Assembly: GCF_050624435.1 (NCBI RefSeq) | Contig: NC_134538.1 | Coordinates: 123,982,937 to 124,046,936, forward strand | Length of the DNA stretch: 64,000 nt | Direction of reading: 5' to 3' | From: Tenrec ecaudatus | Lineage: Eukaryota; Chordata; Mammalia; Afrosoricida; Tenrecidae | Notes under the pieces: model-generated | Databases searched by the model: none | What the model saw: only the letters and a program-made list of their open reading frames with translations | What the model was told of the DNA's origin: nothing | Translations under genes and position numbers: made by a program | Shown: positions 10,869 through 22,469 of the stretch, piece after piece | Layout of the letters: every line of letters begins with the position of its first letter | How positions within the stretch are numbered: position 1 is the first letter of the stretch

Positions 10869-11634
10869 TCTTTGTTTAAAATCATTTTATTGGGGGCTCG
10901 TACAATTCTTATCACAATCCATAAATACATTCATGTGTCACACACATATGTACATTTGTTGCCATCATCCTTCTCAAAACATTTGCTTTCTACTTGAGTC
11001 CTTGATATCAGTGCCTCATTTTCCCACCTCCCTCCGAGCTCCCCCTCCCTCATGAATCCTTGATAATTTATAAATTATTATTTTGTCATATCTTGTACTG
11101 TCCAACGTCTCCCTTCACCCACTTTTCTATTGCCCAGGGAGGAAGTTATATGTAGATACTTGTAATCAGTTCCTCCTTTCTACCCCACCTTCCCTCCACT
11201 CTCCCGGTATCACCACTCTCACCACTGGTCCTGAAGGGATCATTCATCCTGGATTCCCTGTGTTTCCGATTCCTACCTGTACCAGTGTACATCCTCTGGT
11301 CTAGCCAGATTTGTAAGGTAGAATTGGGATCATGATAGTGGGAGGGAAGAAGCATTTAAGAACTAGAGGAAAGTTGTCTCATCATTGCACCCTGACTGGC
11401 TCATCTCCTCCCCGCAATCTTTTTGTAAGAGGGTGTCCAGTTGCCTATAGATGGGCTTTGGGTCTCCACTCTGCGGTCACCCTCATTTACAATATGATTT
11501 TTTGATGCCTGATACCTGATCCCTTCGACACCTTGTGGTCAGTCACACAGGCTGGTGTGCTTCTTCCTTGTGGGCTTTGTTGCTTCTGAGCTAGATGGTC
11601 AGTTGTTTATCTTCAAGCCTTTATGATCTACATT
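10869..11634 (-). mobile_element. L1 3' UTR, 5'-truncated
   Basis: It opens TAAAATCATTTTATTGGGGG and follows the young L1 3' UTR antisense as far as CAAGCCTTTATGATC. It is low in divergence. I could not find a convincing target duplication. Bases 10,616-10,868 and 11,635-11,915 on either side hold nothing I recognise. Confidence 0.85.
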
Positions 11635-11915
11635 AGGATACCTTGACATCGTCAATAAAATAGAAGCAAACAACTTTCTGGTGTTCTCTGACAAACTGGA
11701 AACGTTTCAAAAGAAGACAAAGTAAAGTGTGTACATACAAATATGTCTTTCGAGTTCATTGGGTCTTCATCTCATCCTCCTAAGAAGGAATCTGTGTAAA
11801 ATAAATGCACTGTAAGGTTGTTCGAAAGAAGAATGCTTGGGGGAGGGAAAGAAGAATGCTTGAAAGGCTCTTCTCTGATGGCATTACCAGCTGCAGAAGA
11901 TCCTACTGAGGTCAT

Positions 11916-12035
11916 TAATTAAGCCCTATTAGTGCAGTGGGCTGCTAACTGCAAGGTCAATGGTTCGAGCTCACCAGTCCCTCCACAGGAGAAAGATGAG
12001 GCTGTCTGCTGCTCTAAAGATTCACAGTTGACAGG
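11916..12035 (+). mobile_element. AfroSINE, 5' two thirds
   Basis: TTAGTGCAGTGGGCTGCTAA, CTGCAAGGTCAATGGTTCGA and CAGGAGAAAGATGAGGC give a sense AfroSINE with recognisable A and B box positions. The 3' tail is missing or lost in divergence. Confidence 0.8.
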
Positions 12036-12119
12036 GTTGTTAAGCAGGCATTTGGAGGTCCGTAGAGGACTCTCCTCCACTGATACAAAATACTCTTGGA
12101 GAGGGAGCAGGAAGTGAGC

Positions 12120-12884
12120 CCAGAAATGTGGTCAGATTCCCAAAAACTATCATCCATAGAGAGGTGGCAGCGGCTCTGATACCATTTCTCTAATTCTCTT
12201 TATTATTAGAACATTCAAAATATTAACCTCACTCTGGATATTAAATTAATTTGGACAAATCATAATTGGTGCCAATTAACAGTACTGAAGAACATCCCCT
12301 CTTAATACTACAATTCACAATCACACATAATTGCAACCTAATTTATTTGCTTTAATTAATATTTGACTTATATAAATAAAAAAGGGAGAGAGATTGCTTC
12401 AAGAGGGTCTTTCTGCTGACAGTGTTTTAGTGCCTAAAAGAAAGAACAAAAGTAATTCTTGTGTTAAACTGAGCTGGCTTTTAAGAGACTCTCAGAGTCT
12501 TAATACATAGGTATTAATTCAAGCTCATTCACCGCCTCTCATTCCACAACATTCAAACTCTGCAGGTTGTTGGTTCTTGCCGGAATAATTTTACATGAAT
12601 TATCACCTCTGTTTAGTAAATGAAACGCTCATTTCCCACGAACGGGACAGGATCCAGGCACAAATATACATCACAATTTGCCTTGGATGGTCGCCCATGT
12701 TCCTTAGATAATCTTATCAGTGCTTCCCAAGAACCTGCCCCGCCCAGATTCTCACACCCTGGGGACCCTTCCTCCATCCCAGGTGGGCCAGATCAGAGCT
12801 AGCCCAAACTCCCTGTGGTGCTGCAGATTCAGACTTGGCCTGAGTCCCTGTAAATTTACTAATCCTGAGTCCAATCCAAAGCCA
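12120..12884. other. unassigned stretch
   Basis: The first 430 bp are AT-rich and unique-looking, and the rest is GC-balanced. I see no repeat I can name, no splice-flanked exon and no domain in any frame. Confidence 0.4.
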
Positions 12885-13075
12885 AACTCATTGCTGTCAA
12901 GTCTATTGCCAAGTCATGGTCCCCTTATAGGACAGAGTAGAACTGCCCCCACAGTCTTTCCAAGACTGTAAATCTTTCCAGAAGCAAACTGCCATGTCTT
13001 TCTCCCTTAGAGCAGCTGATGGGTTCAAACCGCAGCCTTTAGGCAGCTGAGCACTCAATCCCCACCGGGTCTCCT
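12885..13075 (-). mobile_element. AfroSINE, near full length
   Basis: TGCTGTCAAGTCTATTGCCAA, GACAGAGTAGAACTGCCCCC, GCCATGTCTTTCTCCC and GGGTTCAAACCGC are in antisense order, so almost the whole SINE is present on the minus strand. Confidence 0.85.
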
Positions 13076-13246
13076 GAATCCAGGCAGGTCATTAGAGTCC
13101 TTTGAGCGGATTAAATCATAGTAAAAGTTTGTTCCACTGATAATAGTTTATTACATCCCTCTCAGATAATCAATCTGCCTCTTACCTAAACCCTTCAAAG
13201 CTTTCAACATATTTAGTGGAAATGGAAAGCTCAGCTGCTAATAATT

Positions 13247-13356
13247 GGGGCTCTGGGTTGTGTAATGGGAGCAACTGCAAGGTCAGCAATTCAAACCACC
13301 CGTTACTCTGAGGAAGAAAGATGAGGCTTTCTACTCCTGAAATGCTTACAGCCCCA
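13247..13356 (+). mobile_element. AfroSINE fragment
   Basis: GGGCTCTGGGTTGTGTAATG is the tRNA-like head, and CTGCAAGGTCAGCAATTCAA follows in sense. The copy is truncated near AATGCTTACAGCC. The flanks (13,076-13,246 and 13,357-13,559) carry nothing recognised. Confidence 0.75.
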
Positions 13357-13559
13357 CAAATATGACAAAGGGAAAAGTATCAGAGCTAAAATAGGAACAC
13401 CCAATTTGTAGAAGGATATGGAGGAGAGTGGGAGCCCAAACCCATCTGCAGAGGATCTGGTCAGATTAAGCTGCTGGCAAATCGCCTCTAGCCACAGGCA
13501 GAGTCTCCGAGAAGCCTCACTATCTGACAGGGATCATTGTAATCGTGATTATGTTGGAT

Positions 13560-14062
13560 CAAACGTGATACTTAGATGACCTCCCTCTTGACTCATCCAG
13601 AGTTTGGTTTGGTTCCATGACAAACATGTTTTTAAATGTTGATGGTGGTGGTCTTGTCTCTCTTACTCAGTATTTATATTTTATGTTATTATTCTTTTAT
13701 CCTTACCCCTTTATTTCATATTTGCCTTTATTGTTTGTGTTGGGTTTACCAGTTTGTGAAGCCCAGGAGCAGATGCATAGAGATAATAACAGAGGCAAGA
13801 GTTTCTAGGGGATGTTAGGGTGGGAGTGGGAGGTAGGGAGGGTGAGGGTATTTCAGGAGCAAACAGTGAATGTGGGGGAGGGAGGAGTACTAGAGCTGAT
13901 TCTGATTACATAACTCATTTGAAAGGTGATTGCATCTTAAGGGAAGAGGTGAGAAAATATTCTAAAATTGATTATGATAATGATTACACAATTCTTCTTG
14001 ATATGATTGAACTACTGAATGTTATGATATGTGGATTATGTGCCAATAAAACTGTAAAAAAA
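13560..14062 (+). mobile_element. older L1 3' end (L1MA/B-like tail)
   Basis: The end of the block, ATGTTATGATATGTGGATTA followed by TGTGCCAATAAAACTG and A-runs, matches the poly-A end of older mammalian L1 3' UTRs. The region before it is non-coding. The same type of tail recurs at 34,385-34,705. Confidence 0.65.
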
Positions 14063-14069
14063 TATTACA

Positions 14070-14143
14070 GCCCAAGAAACCCAAAGAGGTGGGATCTCTA
14101 TGAGTCAGAATCAACCCAAGAGCAGTGTGTTTGGTTTTTTGAT
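14070..14143 (+). mobile_element. AfroSINE or RTE tail
   Basis: GGGATCTCTATGAGTCAGAA and AGTGTGTTTGGTTTTTT form the 3' tail shared by AfroSINE and RTE, placed directly after an L1 tail. Confidence 0.65.
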
Positions 14144-14409
14144 AATTTATTTAGTAAGAGATATAGGAGGCTCACAGATCTTGAATTCTTTCAAGCATGC
14201 TATAGAGGCAGAAGAAATCCCAGTGTAAGGAGCTATTGATTCAGCCTTTCGTTCAAATATTTTCAACATGGCCCCACGTGCTAAGTCAGAGAGATGAAGA
14301 CCCTCGGTAAAAGTTTTCTCCCCGCTCTGCTGAATTCATTTGTTTTTTTTCACTCTTCTCTCCCCCCACCAGATAATTCACTCCAACTGGCAGGTCCTTT
14401 TTATATTCC

Positions 14410-14502
14410 CCCAACTCCAACCACTGCCCTCCAGTCGATGATAACCCACAGCGACCCTGTAGGACAGAGTGGAACTGGCCCTGTGAGTTTCCAAGGCTTT
14501 TT
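14410..14502 (-). mobile_element. AfroSINE fragment
   Basis: GTAGGACAGAGTGGAACTGG and GTGAGTTTCCAAGGC are the antisense AfroSINE body. A 16-bp T run follows at 14,499-14,514. Confidence 0.75.
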
Positions 14503-14537
14503 TTTTTTTTTTTGCAAAGTGCTTTGGTATACACTAT

Positions 14538-16481
14538 ATTCTTTTTTTAAATCATTTTATTGGGGCTCATACAACTCTTATCACAATTCATACAGAAATC
14601 CATTGTATGTCAAGCACATTAGTACATTTCTATATTTGTTGCCCTCATCATTCTCAAAACATTTGGTATCAGCTCATTTTGCCCTTCCCTCCCTGCCTCC
14701 CCCTCCCTCATGAACCCTTGATAATTTATAAGTTATTATTATTTTGTCATATCTTACACTGTCCAATGTCCCCCTTTACCCACTTCCCTGTTGTCCGTCC
14801 ATCAGGGAGGAGGTTACATGCAGATCCTTATAATAGGTTTCCCCCTTTCTGCCTCACCTTCCCTCCACCCTACCGATATCGCCACTCTCACAACTGGTCC
14901 TGAAGGGATCATCTGTCCTGGATTCCCTGTGTTTCCAGTTCCTATCTGTACCAGTGTACATCTCTGGTCTAGCTGGATTTTTAAGGTAGAATTGAGATCA
15001 TGATAGTGGGGGGAAGGAAGCATTTAAGAATTAGAGGAAGGTTGTATGTTTCATCATTGCTACACTGCACACTGACTGGCTCATCTCCTCCCCAAGACCC
15101 TTCTGTAAGGGGATGTGCAGTTGCCTGCAGATGGGCTTTGGGTCCCAATCTGTACTCCCCCTCATTTACAGTGATATTATTTTTTGTTCTTTGATGCCTG
15201 AGACCTGATCCCTTTGACGCCTCGTGGTCAAACAGGCTAGTGTGCTTTTTCCATGTGGGTTTTGTTGCTTCTCAGCTACATGGCCGCTTGTTTACCTTCA
15301 AGCCTTTAAGACCCCAGATACTATCTATGTCTTTTGATAGCCAGGCACCATCAACTTTCTTCACCACATTTGCTTATGCACCAGCTTTGTCTTCAGCGAT
15401 TGTGTCAGGAAGGTGAGCATCATGGAATGCCAATTTAATAGAACAAAGTGTTCTTCCATTGAGGGAGTACTTGACTGGAAGCCCAATGTCCATCTGCTAC
15501 CTTAATACTAAACTTATGAACATATGCACATAGATCTATTTCCCCATCATCATACATAAAAATGTTTACATATGTACATGCCTGTATTTAGACCTCTATA
15601 AATGCCCTTTGCCTCCTAGTTCTGTCTCTATTTCCTTATACTTTTCTCTTGTCCTACTATCATGCTCAGCCTTTCTTTGGATTTCAGTAATTTCTCTCGG
15701 TTACATTTCCCTTGATCAATTCTTACCAGGTCTCTCACACCCTCCTTGGCACTGATTTTGGATCACTTGTTGTTCCCTTGTCCCTGGGTTTGTCAACACC
15801 ACCTCCTTTCTCCCATCTCCCCCTCTCCCATGTCCCCCCGGAACCATTGGTCCTATTGTTTTCTCCTCCAGATTGTTCATCCAGCCTTTCTTATCTAGAT
15901 AGACCTGCAGAGATAATAATATGCATAAAAAACAAGACGTAGTAAAACAAAGTGACAAAAGAAAACAAAATGACAACAAAAAACCAATAACAAAAAAATA
16001 AATGGATAGAAGAAAAACGTGTAAATAGTTCAAGATCTGTTTGTTGACTTCGAGGAGTGTCCTCCAGTTGAGTCTAATGGGGTGCCACGCCCTGGCCCCA
16101 AAGTCTATCCTTGGTACTCCCTCGGGACCTCCCTGTGCTGCTCCCACCTCCACTGCTCTGCCGCATGCTCCTGGTGTTTTGCCTCGGTGTGATGAGGTCA
16201 GACTGTGCCAATCCCAACAGTTTGTCTCCAGTGTTGTCCCCTGTAGAGGCATGGGTCAGGGAGGGATGCCGTGTCTCATATTGGGGCCAGCCATATGGTC
16301 CACTCTGTGTATTGGCTACTCTAAGCAGGGATATCATCCTCCAGGCTTGGTGATCCAGGATGCACTCCACTCTCTTCTTCCCCCTTCATTTGCTCCTATT
16401 TGCTCTGATCAGACATGTCCTTCTCCCCAAGCTGCAGCTTCAGTGCTGTCCTCTGAAGTACATTCTTCTGGGGATCCAATA
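14538..16481 (-). mobile_element. long L1 3' UTR copy, low divergence
   Basis: It starts TTTAAATCATTTTATTGGGG and runs antisense through the whole 3' UTR and further 5' than the other copies in region 1 (GGCCAGCCATATGGTCC near 16,285). It is the best template for the family here. The 178- and 174-codon frames over it are antisense or UTR shadows. A SPIN-like MITE sits directly at its upstream end. Confidence 0.88.
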
Positions 16482-16489
16482 CTTTACAT

Positions 16490-16680
16490 CAGAGGTTCTC
16501 AACCTGTGGGTCCTAATCCCTTTTGGGGTCAAATGACTCTTTCACAGGGGTTGCCTGATTCTTAACAGTAGCAAAATTTCAGATATGAAGTAGCAACAAA
16601 AATTATTTTATGGTTGGGGTCACCACAACATGAGGAACTGTATTAAAGGGTCACGGCATCAGGAAGGTTAAGAACCACTG
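16490..16680. mobile_element. hAT MITE, SPIN_NA-like
   Basis: This 191-bp element has terminal inverted repeats beginning CAGAGGTTCTCAACC and ending GGTTAAGAACCACTG. It is flanked by an 8-bp duplication, CTTTACA(T/C), at 16,482-16,489 and 16,681-16,688, as hAT transposons make. The inner text (TTTTATGGTTGGGGTCACC, GAGGAACTGTATTAAAGGGT) matches my memory of the non-autonomous SPIN element known for horizontal transfer among tetrapods. It has no coding capacity. Confidence 0.85.
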
Positions 16681-16688
16681 CTTTACAC

Positions 16689-16768
16689 TGTAGAAACTTC
16701 TTCCCATGGAGTGACTGGTGATTTTGAACAGCTGACCAATGTGTGACTGCTATGCCCCCATGGCTCCT
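16689..16768 (-). mobile_element. AfroSINE fragment
   Basis: AACTTCTTCCCATGGAGTGA, TGAACAGCTGACCAATGTGT and a GGCTCC-like end read as the antisense head half of AfroSINE. Confidence 0.7.
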
Positions 16769-16929
16769 TCCCACCAGGCTGAGTCTCATCAAAGAGGCTG
16801 ATGATCACACGCTTGGTGAGATGCAAAGAACTGGCACTCCACGTACAGTCTGTGAGGATGGAAAATGGTGCCGCCCCTTGGAAAACAGACTGGCAATCCC
16901 CAAAAGGTTAAGCATATATTTACCATAAG

Positions 16930-17118
16930 TCAAAATCCCATTGCTTTTGAGTCTATCCTGACTGACAGCAGCCCTGTAGGACAAAGTAGAACTGCCCAAC
17001 GTGTTTCAACAGCTGCGAATCCTTTTGGAAGCAGACTGCCACATCTTTCTTCTCAAGAACAGCTGCAGGGTTCAAACCTCAGTCTTGTGGTTAGCAGCCA
17101 AGACAATTCCACTCCTAG
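16930..17118 (-). mobile_element. AfroSINE, near full length
   Basis: CCCTGTAGGACAAAGTAGAA, GCAGACTGCCACATCTTTC and AGGGTTCAAACCTC are in antisense order. A normal diverged copy. Confidence 0.8.
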
Positions 17119-17126
17119 GCAAGGGC

Positions 17127-17411
17127 AAATTGCTCACTGAGCAAGCTAAGCACAGACTGCACAGGGGAGCCTGCGTTCACCTTGCTTCCTGGGTACCCTG
17201 TCCCTGTGTGGAACTGGACACTTGAAAAGAGGCTTTGATTCTGTAGGAAGATGTGGTGGGTTATCTCGATGCCAGCCATACCTGGAAGCAGAATCTTTGA
17301 TGTGGTCAAAACAATAAATCTTAAATTAAAAAAATATGTGCTATCGTATACTCCAGATTAGCAAAGAAATACAACTAAATCCGCGCTAATCTTGCTTACT
17401 GACTAATCTGG
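17127..17411. mobile_element. second copy of the long-TIR element
   Basis: It shares ACCTTGCTTCCTGGG, TCTGTAGGAA and GCCAGCCATACCT with 10,251-10,615. The ends GCTCACTGAGCAAGCTAAG and CTTGCTTACTGACTAATC are again inverted. The two copies are well diverged, so the family is not young. Confidence 0.5.
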
Positions 17412-17414
17412 TAC

Positions 17415-18668
17415 TGCTCCAAGATACAGCACACATAGAACTGGAAGCGCACACCCTTACCAAAAGGCGTGCATGAATATTCATAGCAGCATTATTCACA
17501 GTCATCAAAAAGGAACCCCAAGGCTACCAACTACTAGATGGATAAGAAGAGCGGGAGCGCCATACAACGGAACATCATTGAGCAAGAAGAGAAATACACA
17601 AAGAAAGAAAGTACTCTTATGTGCTATAACATGGATGAGCTTTGAAAATATTATGCTAGTGATCATGCGGTGTTGATAGGATCAAGTATCAGGCATCACA
17701 GAATAAAAAAATCATATCACTGTGAATGAGGGGGAGTGTGGAGTGGAGACCCAAAGCCCATTTGTAGACAACTGGACATTCACTTACAGAAAGGTCTCGG
17801 AAGGAGATGAGCCAATCAGGGTGCAGTATAGCACCAATGAAACATACAACTTTACTCTAGTTCTTAAATGCTTTCTCCTCCATTCCCCCCCCCCCACCAA
17901 ACATACACACACACTATCATGATCCCAATTCTACCTTACAAATCAGGCCAGATCAGAGGATGGACACTGGTACAGAGAATAACTGGAAACACAGGGAATC
18001 CAGGACAGAAGAACCACTCAGAACTAGTGCTGAGAGTAGCAATACCAGGAGGATGGAGGGAAGGTGGGGCAGGAAGGGGGAACTGATTACAAGGATCTAC
18101 ATATAACCCCCTCCCTGGGGGATGGACAACAGAAAAGCAGGTGAAGAGAGACGTCAGATCATGTAAGACATGACAAAATAATAATAATTTTAAAATTATC
18201 AAATGTTTGTGAGGGGGAGGGAGGGGGAGGGAGGGGGGAATGAGGAGCTGATACCAAGGGTTCAAGTAGAAAGCAAATGTTTTGAGAATGATGATGGCAA
18301 CAAATGTACAAATCTGTTTGACACAGTGGATGTATGTATGGATTGTGATAAGAATTATACAAGCCCCCAATAAAAATATTTTTAAAAGAAGAAGAAAGAA
18401 AATATTATGCTAAGTGAAAGAAGCCAGACACAAAAGGCCACTAATTGAATTGTATGATTCCAAGGGTATGAAATGTCCAGAAAAGAGAAATTCGCTGAGA
18501 CTGAAAGGGGAACAGTGGCTGCCGGGGACTCGAGAGCGGTGGCGCTCGTTTAAAATGAGACAGCGTGGAATGTGCGCAATTGTGAATTAACTAATACCCA
18601 CTGGATTGTACGTATAGTTTTAAAGGATGGATTTATGTCATGTGAGTTGGGTCCAATAAATATAACAA
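17415..18668 (+). mobile_element. ancient L1M 3' end, interrupted
   Basis: Sense L1M sequence (ATTCATAGCAGCATTATTCA, then ACATGGATGAGCTTTGAAAA) stops at 17,658. It resumes at 18,398 with AAGTGAAAGAAGCCAGACAC and TATGAAATGTCCAGAAAAG. The gap is filled by a younger L1. Confidence 0.8.
17659..18397 (+). mobile_element. young L1 3' end nested in L1M
   Basis: Sense 3' UTR of the young L1 family ends at AAGCCCCCAATAAAAATA plus an A-rich tail. It is bounded by a perfect 15-bp duplication, GAAAATATTATGCTA, at 17,644-17,658 and 18,398-18,412, so both ends are exact. Confidence 0.92.
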
Positions 18669-18749
18669 ATAACAGCAGAACATTGGCTGACCAGAAAGCA
18701 AAGGAAGCATTGCACTGGGCAAATCTGCTGCAAAAAGCAAGGGACCACC

Positions 18750-19172
18750 TGTATGGTGATGGTTCACCTCCTATATATGTGGAAGCTGGAAAATGAGTAG
18801 GAAGAGTGAAGAAGCGGTGCCTTTGAATGACAGTGTCGGCGAAGAAAATTGGATATAACAGAGATTTCCAGAAGAACAAAACAATCTGGGAAAAGTAAAA
18901 CCCTGTTACTACTTAGAAGCCTAGTACACATGCTTTGGACATGTTCTCAGGAGAGACCAGTCTCTATAGAAGAGCATCATACCTGGTAGAGAGCCACGGA
19001 GAAAGAAAGACCCTCAGTGGGAGGGCTTCACACTGTGTCTGCAATCATGCACTGAAACAAAGCACTACCTGTGAGACGGGTGCAGGGCTGAACAGTGTCT
19101 CATTCCCTTGTAAAGAGAGTCACTAGGTGTCACAACCCACGGGACAGCACCCAACAACAGCCATGGATTTTT
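18750..19172 (+). mobile_element. RTE (BovB-like) 3' end
   Basis: GTGTCGGCGAAGAAAATTGG, TTTGGACATGTTCTCAGGAG, AAAGACCCTCAGTGGGAGG and a closing CAGCACCCAACAACAGC follow the RTE reverse-transcriptase 3' coding end and short 3' UTR. Frames are broken. It matches the reversed copy at 38,310-39,382. Confidence 0.8.
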
Positions 19173-19174
19173 AA

Positions 19175-20084
19175 AAGAAGTTACTTCCCAATAGGATTTT
19201 TCAGGACATGGTAAATCCTCCTGATGAGGGCAGGGTTTGTGTTGTACATTAGATAGCAACTGCCCTCGTTGGCCCAGGATTTAGGGGCATCCTGAACCAG
19301 GAGACTTCCAGTACTCACGACAGGCAAGCCCCAGGCAAACCATGTAAGACTGGTGACATCATTTTATTTTAAACATTGTTAAGTGTTCGTCTGAAGTTCA
19401 AATTTCTCTAGACATACTGGATTTTTCTTTTCTAAATGTGGCTAGTCTCTGTGTAGAAGATGATCCAGTGCTTCAGATAAAGTTGGGCAGGGCAGGAGAG
19501 AACCAGAAGTAAGAGAGAAAGCAAGCAGGGCCCACAGGGGTTTGAAGTTAAGGGGAATAGCCTCCAGAGCATTTTCTAAGCTGAACCCAAGCGGGTGGTC
19601 TAAGAGGCCTGCGAGACCTTCTCTCACAACACGCTGGCTCAACGTCTCAGCCCTGAGGTGTAGCAGAGAGTTCACGCTGGAGGACTCTTGAACAAAAGTG
19701 AATGTTAATAAATACTTACAAACACTCTGTATCGTGTAAAGGTATTTCATCTTTGGGCAAAGCTTACCTTCAGCGTCTGGCTGGCAGAGACACCCATGGT
19801 GTATTGTTTCATACAAGACATGCTGTTAAAAACAGCAGCGGGTCCAGGAGAGTAGAGAAGCAGGGGCTTTTGATGACTGATGGAAGAGAAGCTGGATTCA
19901 GAAAAGAGCTGCTTCCAGGGAAGATGTGCAAACTCTACCCCGGTCTCCAGGCTGTGGCTTGTAATTGGGAAAAAGGCATGACATGTGTCACCGAGGCCGA
20001 GCAAGGGCCATAGCTCTAATCTCCGCCTCTTGGGATGACCTGACATTCAGAGAAGAGATTTCTTAGGTGGAAGCATGGTACTTT
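19175..20084. other. unassigned stretch
   Basis: About 900 bp without a repeat I can name. Overlapping frames of 99-124 codons on both strands have no recognisable domain and no matching splice context, so I do not call a gene. Confidence 0.35.
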
Positions 20085-20285
20085 AAGAACCGTTGATACT
20101 TCACTCCTTGGACACCATGTGCTTTCAATTCTATGAGTGGAATTATTGGATCACATGTGGCAATGTTTACACTTTTTAGGAACTTTTGGAACTGTGTTCC
20201 AAAAGGCTGCACCATTTGATGTTTACATTGGCAGTGTGTGGGGTTTCCGATCCCCCCCTCCTTACCAAGCTTATCAGTGTCCCTT
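20085..20285 (-). mobile_element. ancient L1M 3' end
   Basis: GAGTGGAATTATTGGATCAC, GGAACTTTTGGAACTGTGTT, AAAGGCTGCACCATTTGATG and TTACATTGGCAGTGTGTG are the antisense consensus order of an old L1 3' region. Confidence 0.75.
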
Positions 20286-20405
20286 AACATAGCCACACCG
20301 GGCTGCTGACTACACAGTCGGCGGCAATTCGAAACCACCAGCCAGCTGGGAGGGGGACAGACAGGGCATCCTCCTCCCGCAGAGGTTCATCAGTCCTGAG
20401 TTTTA
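20286..20405 (+). mobile_element. AfroSINE
   Basis: GGGCTGCTGACTACACAGTC, GGCGGCAATTCGAAACCACC and a CCTCCCGCAGAGG segment give a sense copy with recognisable A and B boxes. Confidence 0.75.
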
Positions 20406-21302
20406 TATACCCCCAAACAGAAAAACCTATAACACAAATTCAAGAGGGTGACCCCCCCAATGACAGATCACATCTGAGATAAACCCTAATATGAGCAAAC
20501 AAAAAATAAAGGCAATGTTGAAACCAATTAAAACCTAATGTGCATCTGAGGGGGGAATCAACTGTCAAGGTTTTAACCATTCAAGCAGGTTTTTTATTTT
20601 GATTTTCTATATTCGTGTCTCCAATGCACTCTGTTTAGTAACCACTTTCCTCCTGTCCCTCAATTATGGATAGAAGAGCACCGGAGGTGTGTTTCCTATG
20701 CAGCTTTCATAAATATGTAGGCTCCCGCTGTCATCCCTAGCCTTCTGCAAACTGGACTCTCCCAATTTAGGCTCGATACGATTCCCTTCAGATTGTTTTC
20801 CAATCTTCAGTGACTGGTGTTGGTATGCTTTTTCCATGTAGCATCTCACTTAGATGGATGCTTGTTTGGAGACAAGCCTTTAAGACCCCAGACACTATTT
20901 CATCTGATAGCCAGGCACCATCTAGTTTGGTCACGGCATTCTGCTATAGCGCCCATGTCATCTGTGTTCCCTTCCTGAGGGCAGGTATCAAGCAAGGCCA
21001 TGATGTAAGAACTAATTGTTCTTAAGTTGAAACGAGGATTTAGGGTGAGCCCAACCCCCAGTCCTGGATCTATGTTTGCTTTGTTATTTTTTAAACTGCC
21101 CTTGGCTCCCTTTCAAACCTCCTTAATAGATTGTAGAGACTCATCAATCATCTCCCTGGGCCAGAACAATCTTCCATAAAATTGACTTTGATTTGCCCCT
21201 GGTACTAATTTTTTAATGTCCTGTTGAGAGAGGGATATTGGGCTGATGTAGGCTAACTCTATATCACATTACCTGGCTTATTCGCTGGTACATAATCAAT
21301 CC
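20406..21302 (-). mobile_element. unassigned sequence with an older L1 3' UTR core
   Basis: Bases about 20,800-21,060 contain GACTGGTGTTGGTATGC, CAAGCCTTTAAGACCCCAGA and GATAGCCAGGCACCATC, an older relative of the young L1 3' UTR on the minus strand. Flanking parts are probably the same element but are too diverged for me to confirm. Confidence 0.55.
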
Positions 21303-21321
21303 GTGTGTGTGTGTGTGTGTG
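21303..21321. repeat. (TG)n microsatellite
   Basis: Nine or so TG units, uninterrupted. Confidence 0.9.
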
Positions 21322-21436
21322 TCTGGACACTATTTACATGAACAATGGGGGACGTTTTACCATAATAATCACTAAACTGCAAGTACAATAGAAGTCTCCA
21401 TTGAAATGGAGTGGCAGGCCAACCTAGGGGCTCCTT

Positions 21437-22225
21437 TACATCAGTTGCTCCTGCACTGGAAGAGTGATGGGCAAGACTCAAGAGTAGGAGAAACAGCTGC
21501 AAAAAGCTTCTCATGGTGGGAAAAAGGAAAGTGTGAAGTATAAATTTAGGAAAATTGGAAGTAGTGAAAAATGAAATGGAACGCATAAATATAGATATCC
21601 TAATAGTAAGCTGAAATGGACAGATATTGGCCATTTTGAATTAGAGAATCACATGATGGATTACGTGAGGAGTGACTCAATCAATAGGATTGGAGCTGCA
21701 TTCCTATGCAGAAGGGATCACCCTGACTCCCTCAGGAAGCACAAGGCTCTCTGTGATAGGATTATCTCTATCCACCTTCCAGGAAGCCCACCACTGCAGC
21801 TAAGGTGTTTTCCCTCTGCTATCAGCAGCCAATCAGCAGCAGTTATTCCCAGGCTGGATCCTACATCTGGTTCGTCCTCAAACCTCCAGTTCTTTGGACC
21901 TTGCCTGCATTTCCTGGGACTCTCTAGCCGCCCCAACTTTACTCATCAGCATCATTTCTAATCACCTCGACCCTTGGAATCTTGCGGGTGGACCTACCTA
22001 CAGATTTTGGCACTAAGTGAGTAATTTCCCTCCCTCAATTTCTTCCAAGATGTCTCATAGTCGGTTCAAATTTTACCTGTCCAACACAAACTTATCATTT
22101 CTTGAAAAATCATTTTCTCTGCCTGGGTTGCCTGTCCCAGAAAACAGCCTCCCACTACCAAAAATTTGGAGGTCATCAAATAGTTCTCTCTCTCTCTCTC
22201 TCTCTCTCCCTCTCTCTCTCTCTTT
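21437..22225 (+). mobile_element. RTE-Z composite, copy a, ending in (CT)n
   Basis: Bases 21,470-21,805 read as the start of an RTE endonuclease frame (GHFELENHMMDY and related phrases). They are followed without a gap by about 370 bp of family-Z-like sequence in reverse and then a CT microsatellite (22,184-22,225). The same RTE/Z junction recurs at 24,195, 26,550, 31,582, 44,768, 46,565 and 51,598. This copy lies outside the tandem array, about 1 kb from its left edge. Confidence 0.7.
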
Positions 22226-22469
22226 CCAATAAATCTTGATGCTGGCCCAGTCTCAACACCCATCACTAGCTTGTCCAAGGCAGCAGCATCTCTTCCCAAA
22301 TCACCTCCTTGCTCTGAACTGTGCTCTTGGCTTCTTCTATTTCAATGCCGATAGTCTGGAGAGCACATATAGCCACAGGTAACCTTTTGCAATGTAAACT
22401 TTATCTCTCTCCCATTTCCCTACCCATCACGTGAGGAATAAAATGAGAATGCTGCACCACAGACAGGAT

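Noticed and set aside
15716-16565. Opposed frames of 178 and 174 codons
   Set aside because: Both lie in L1 3' UTR sequence shared with other copies; neither is conserved among them.
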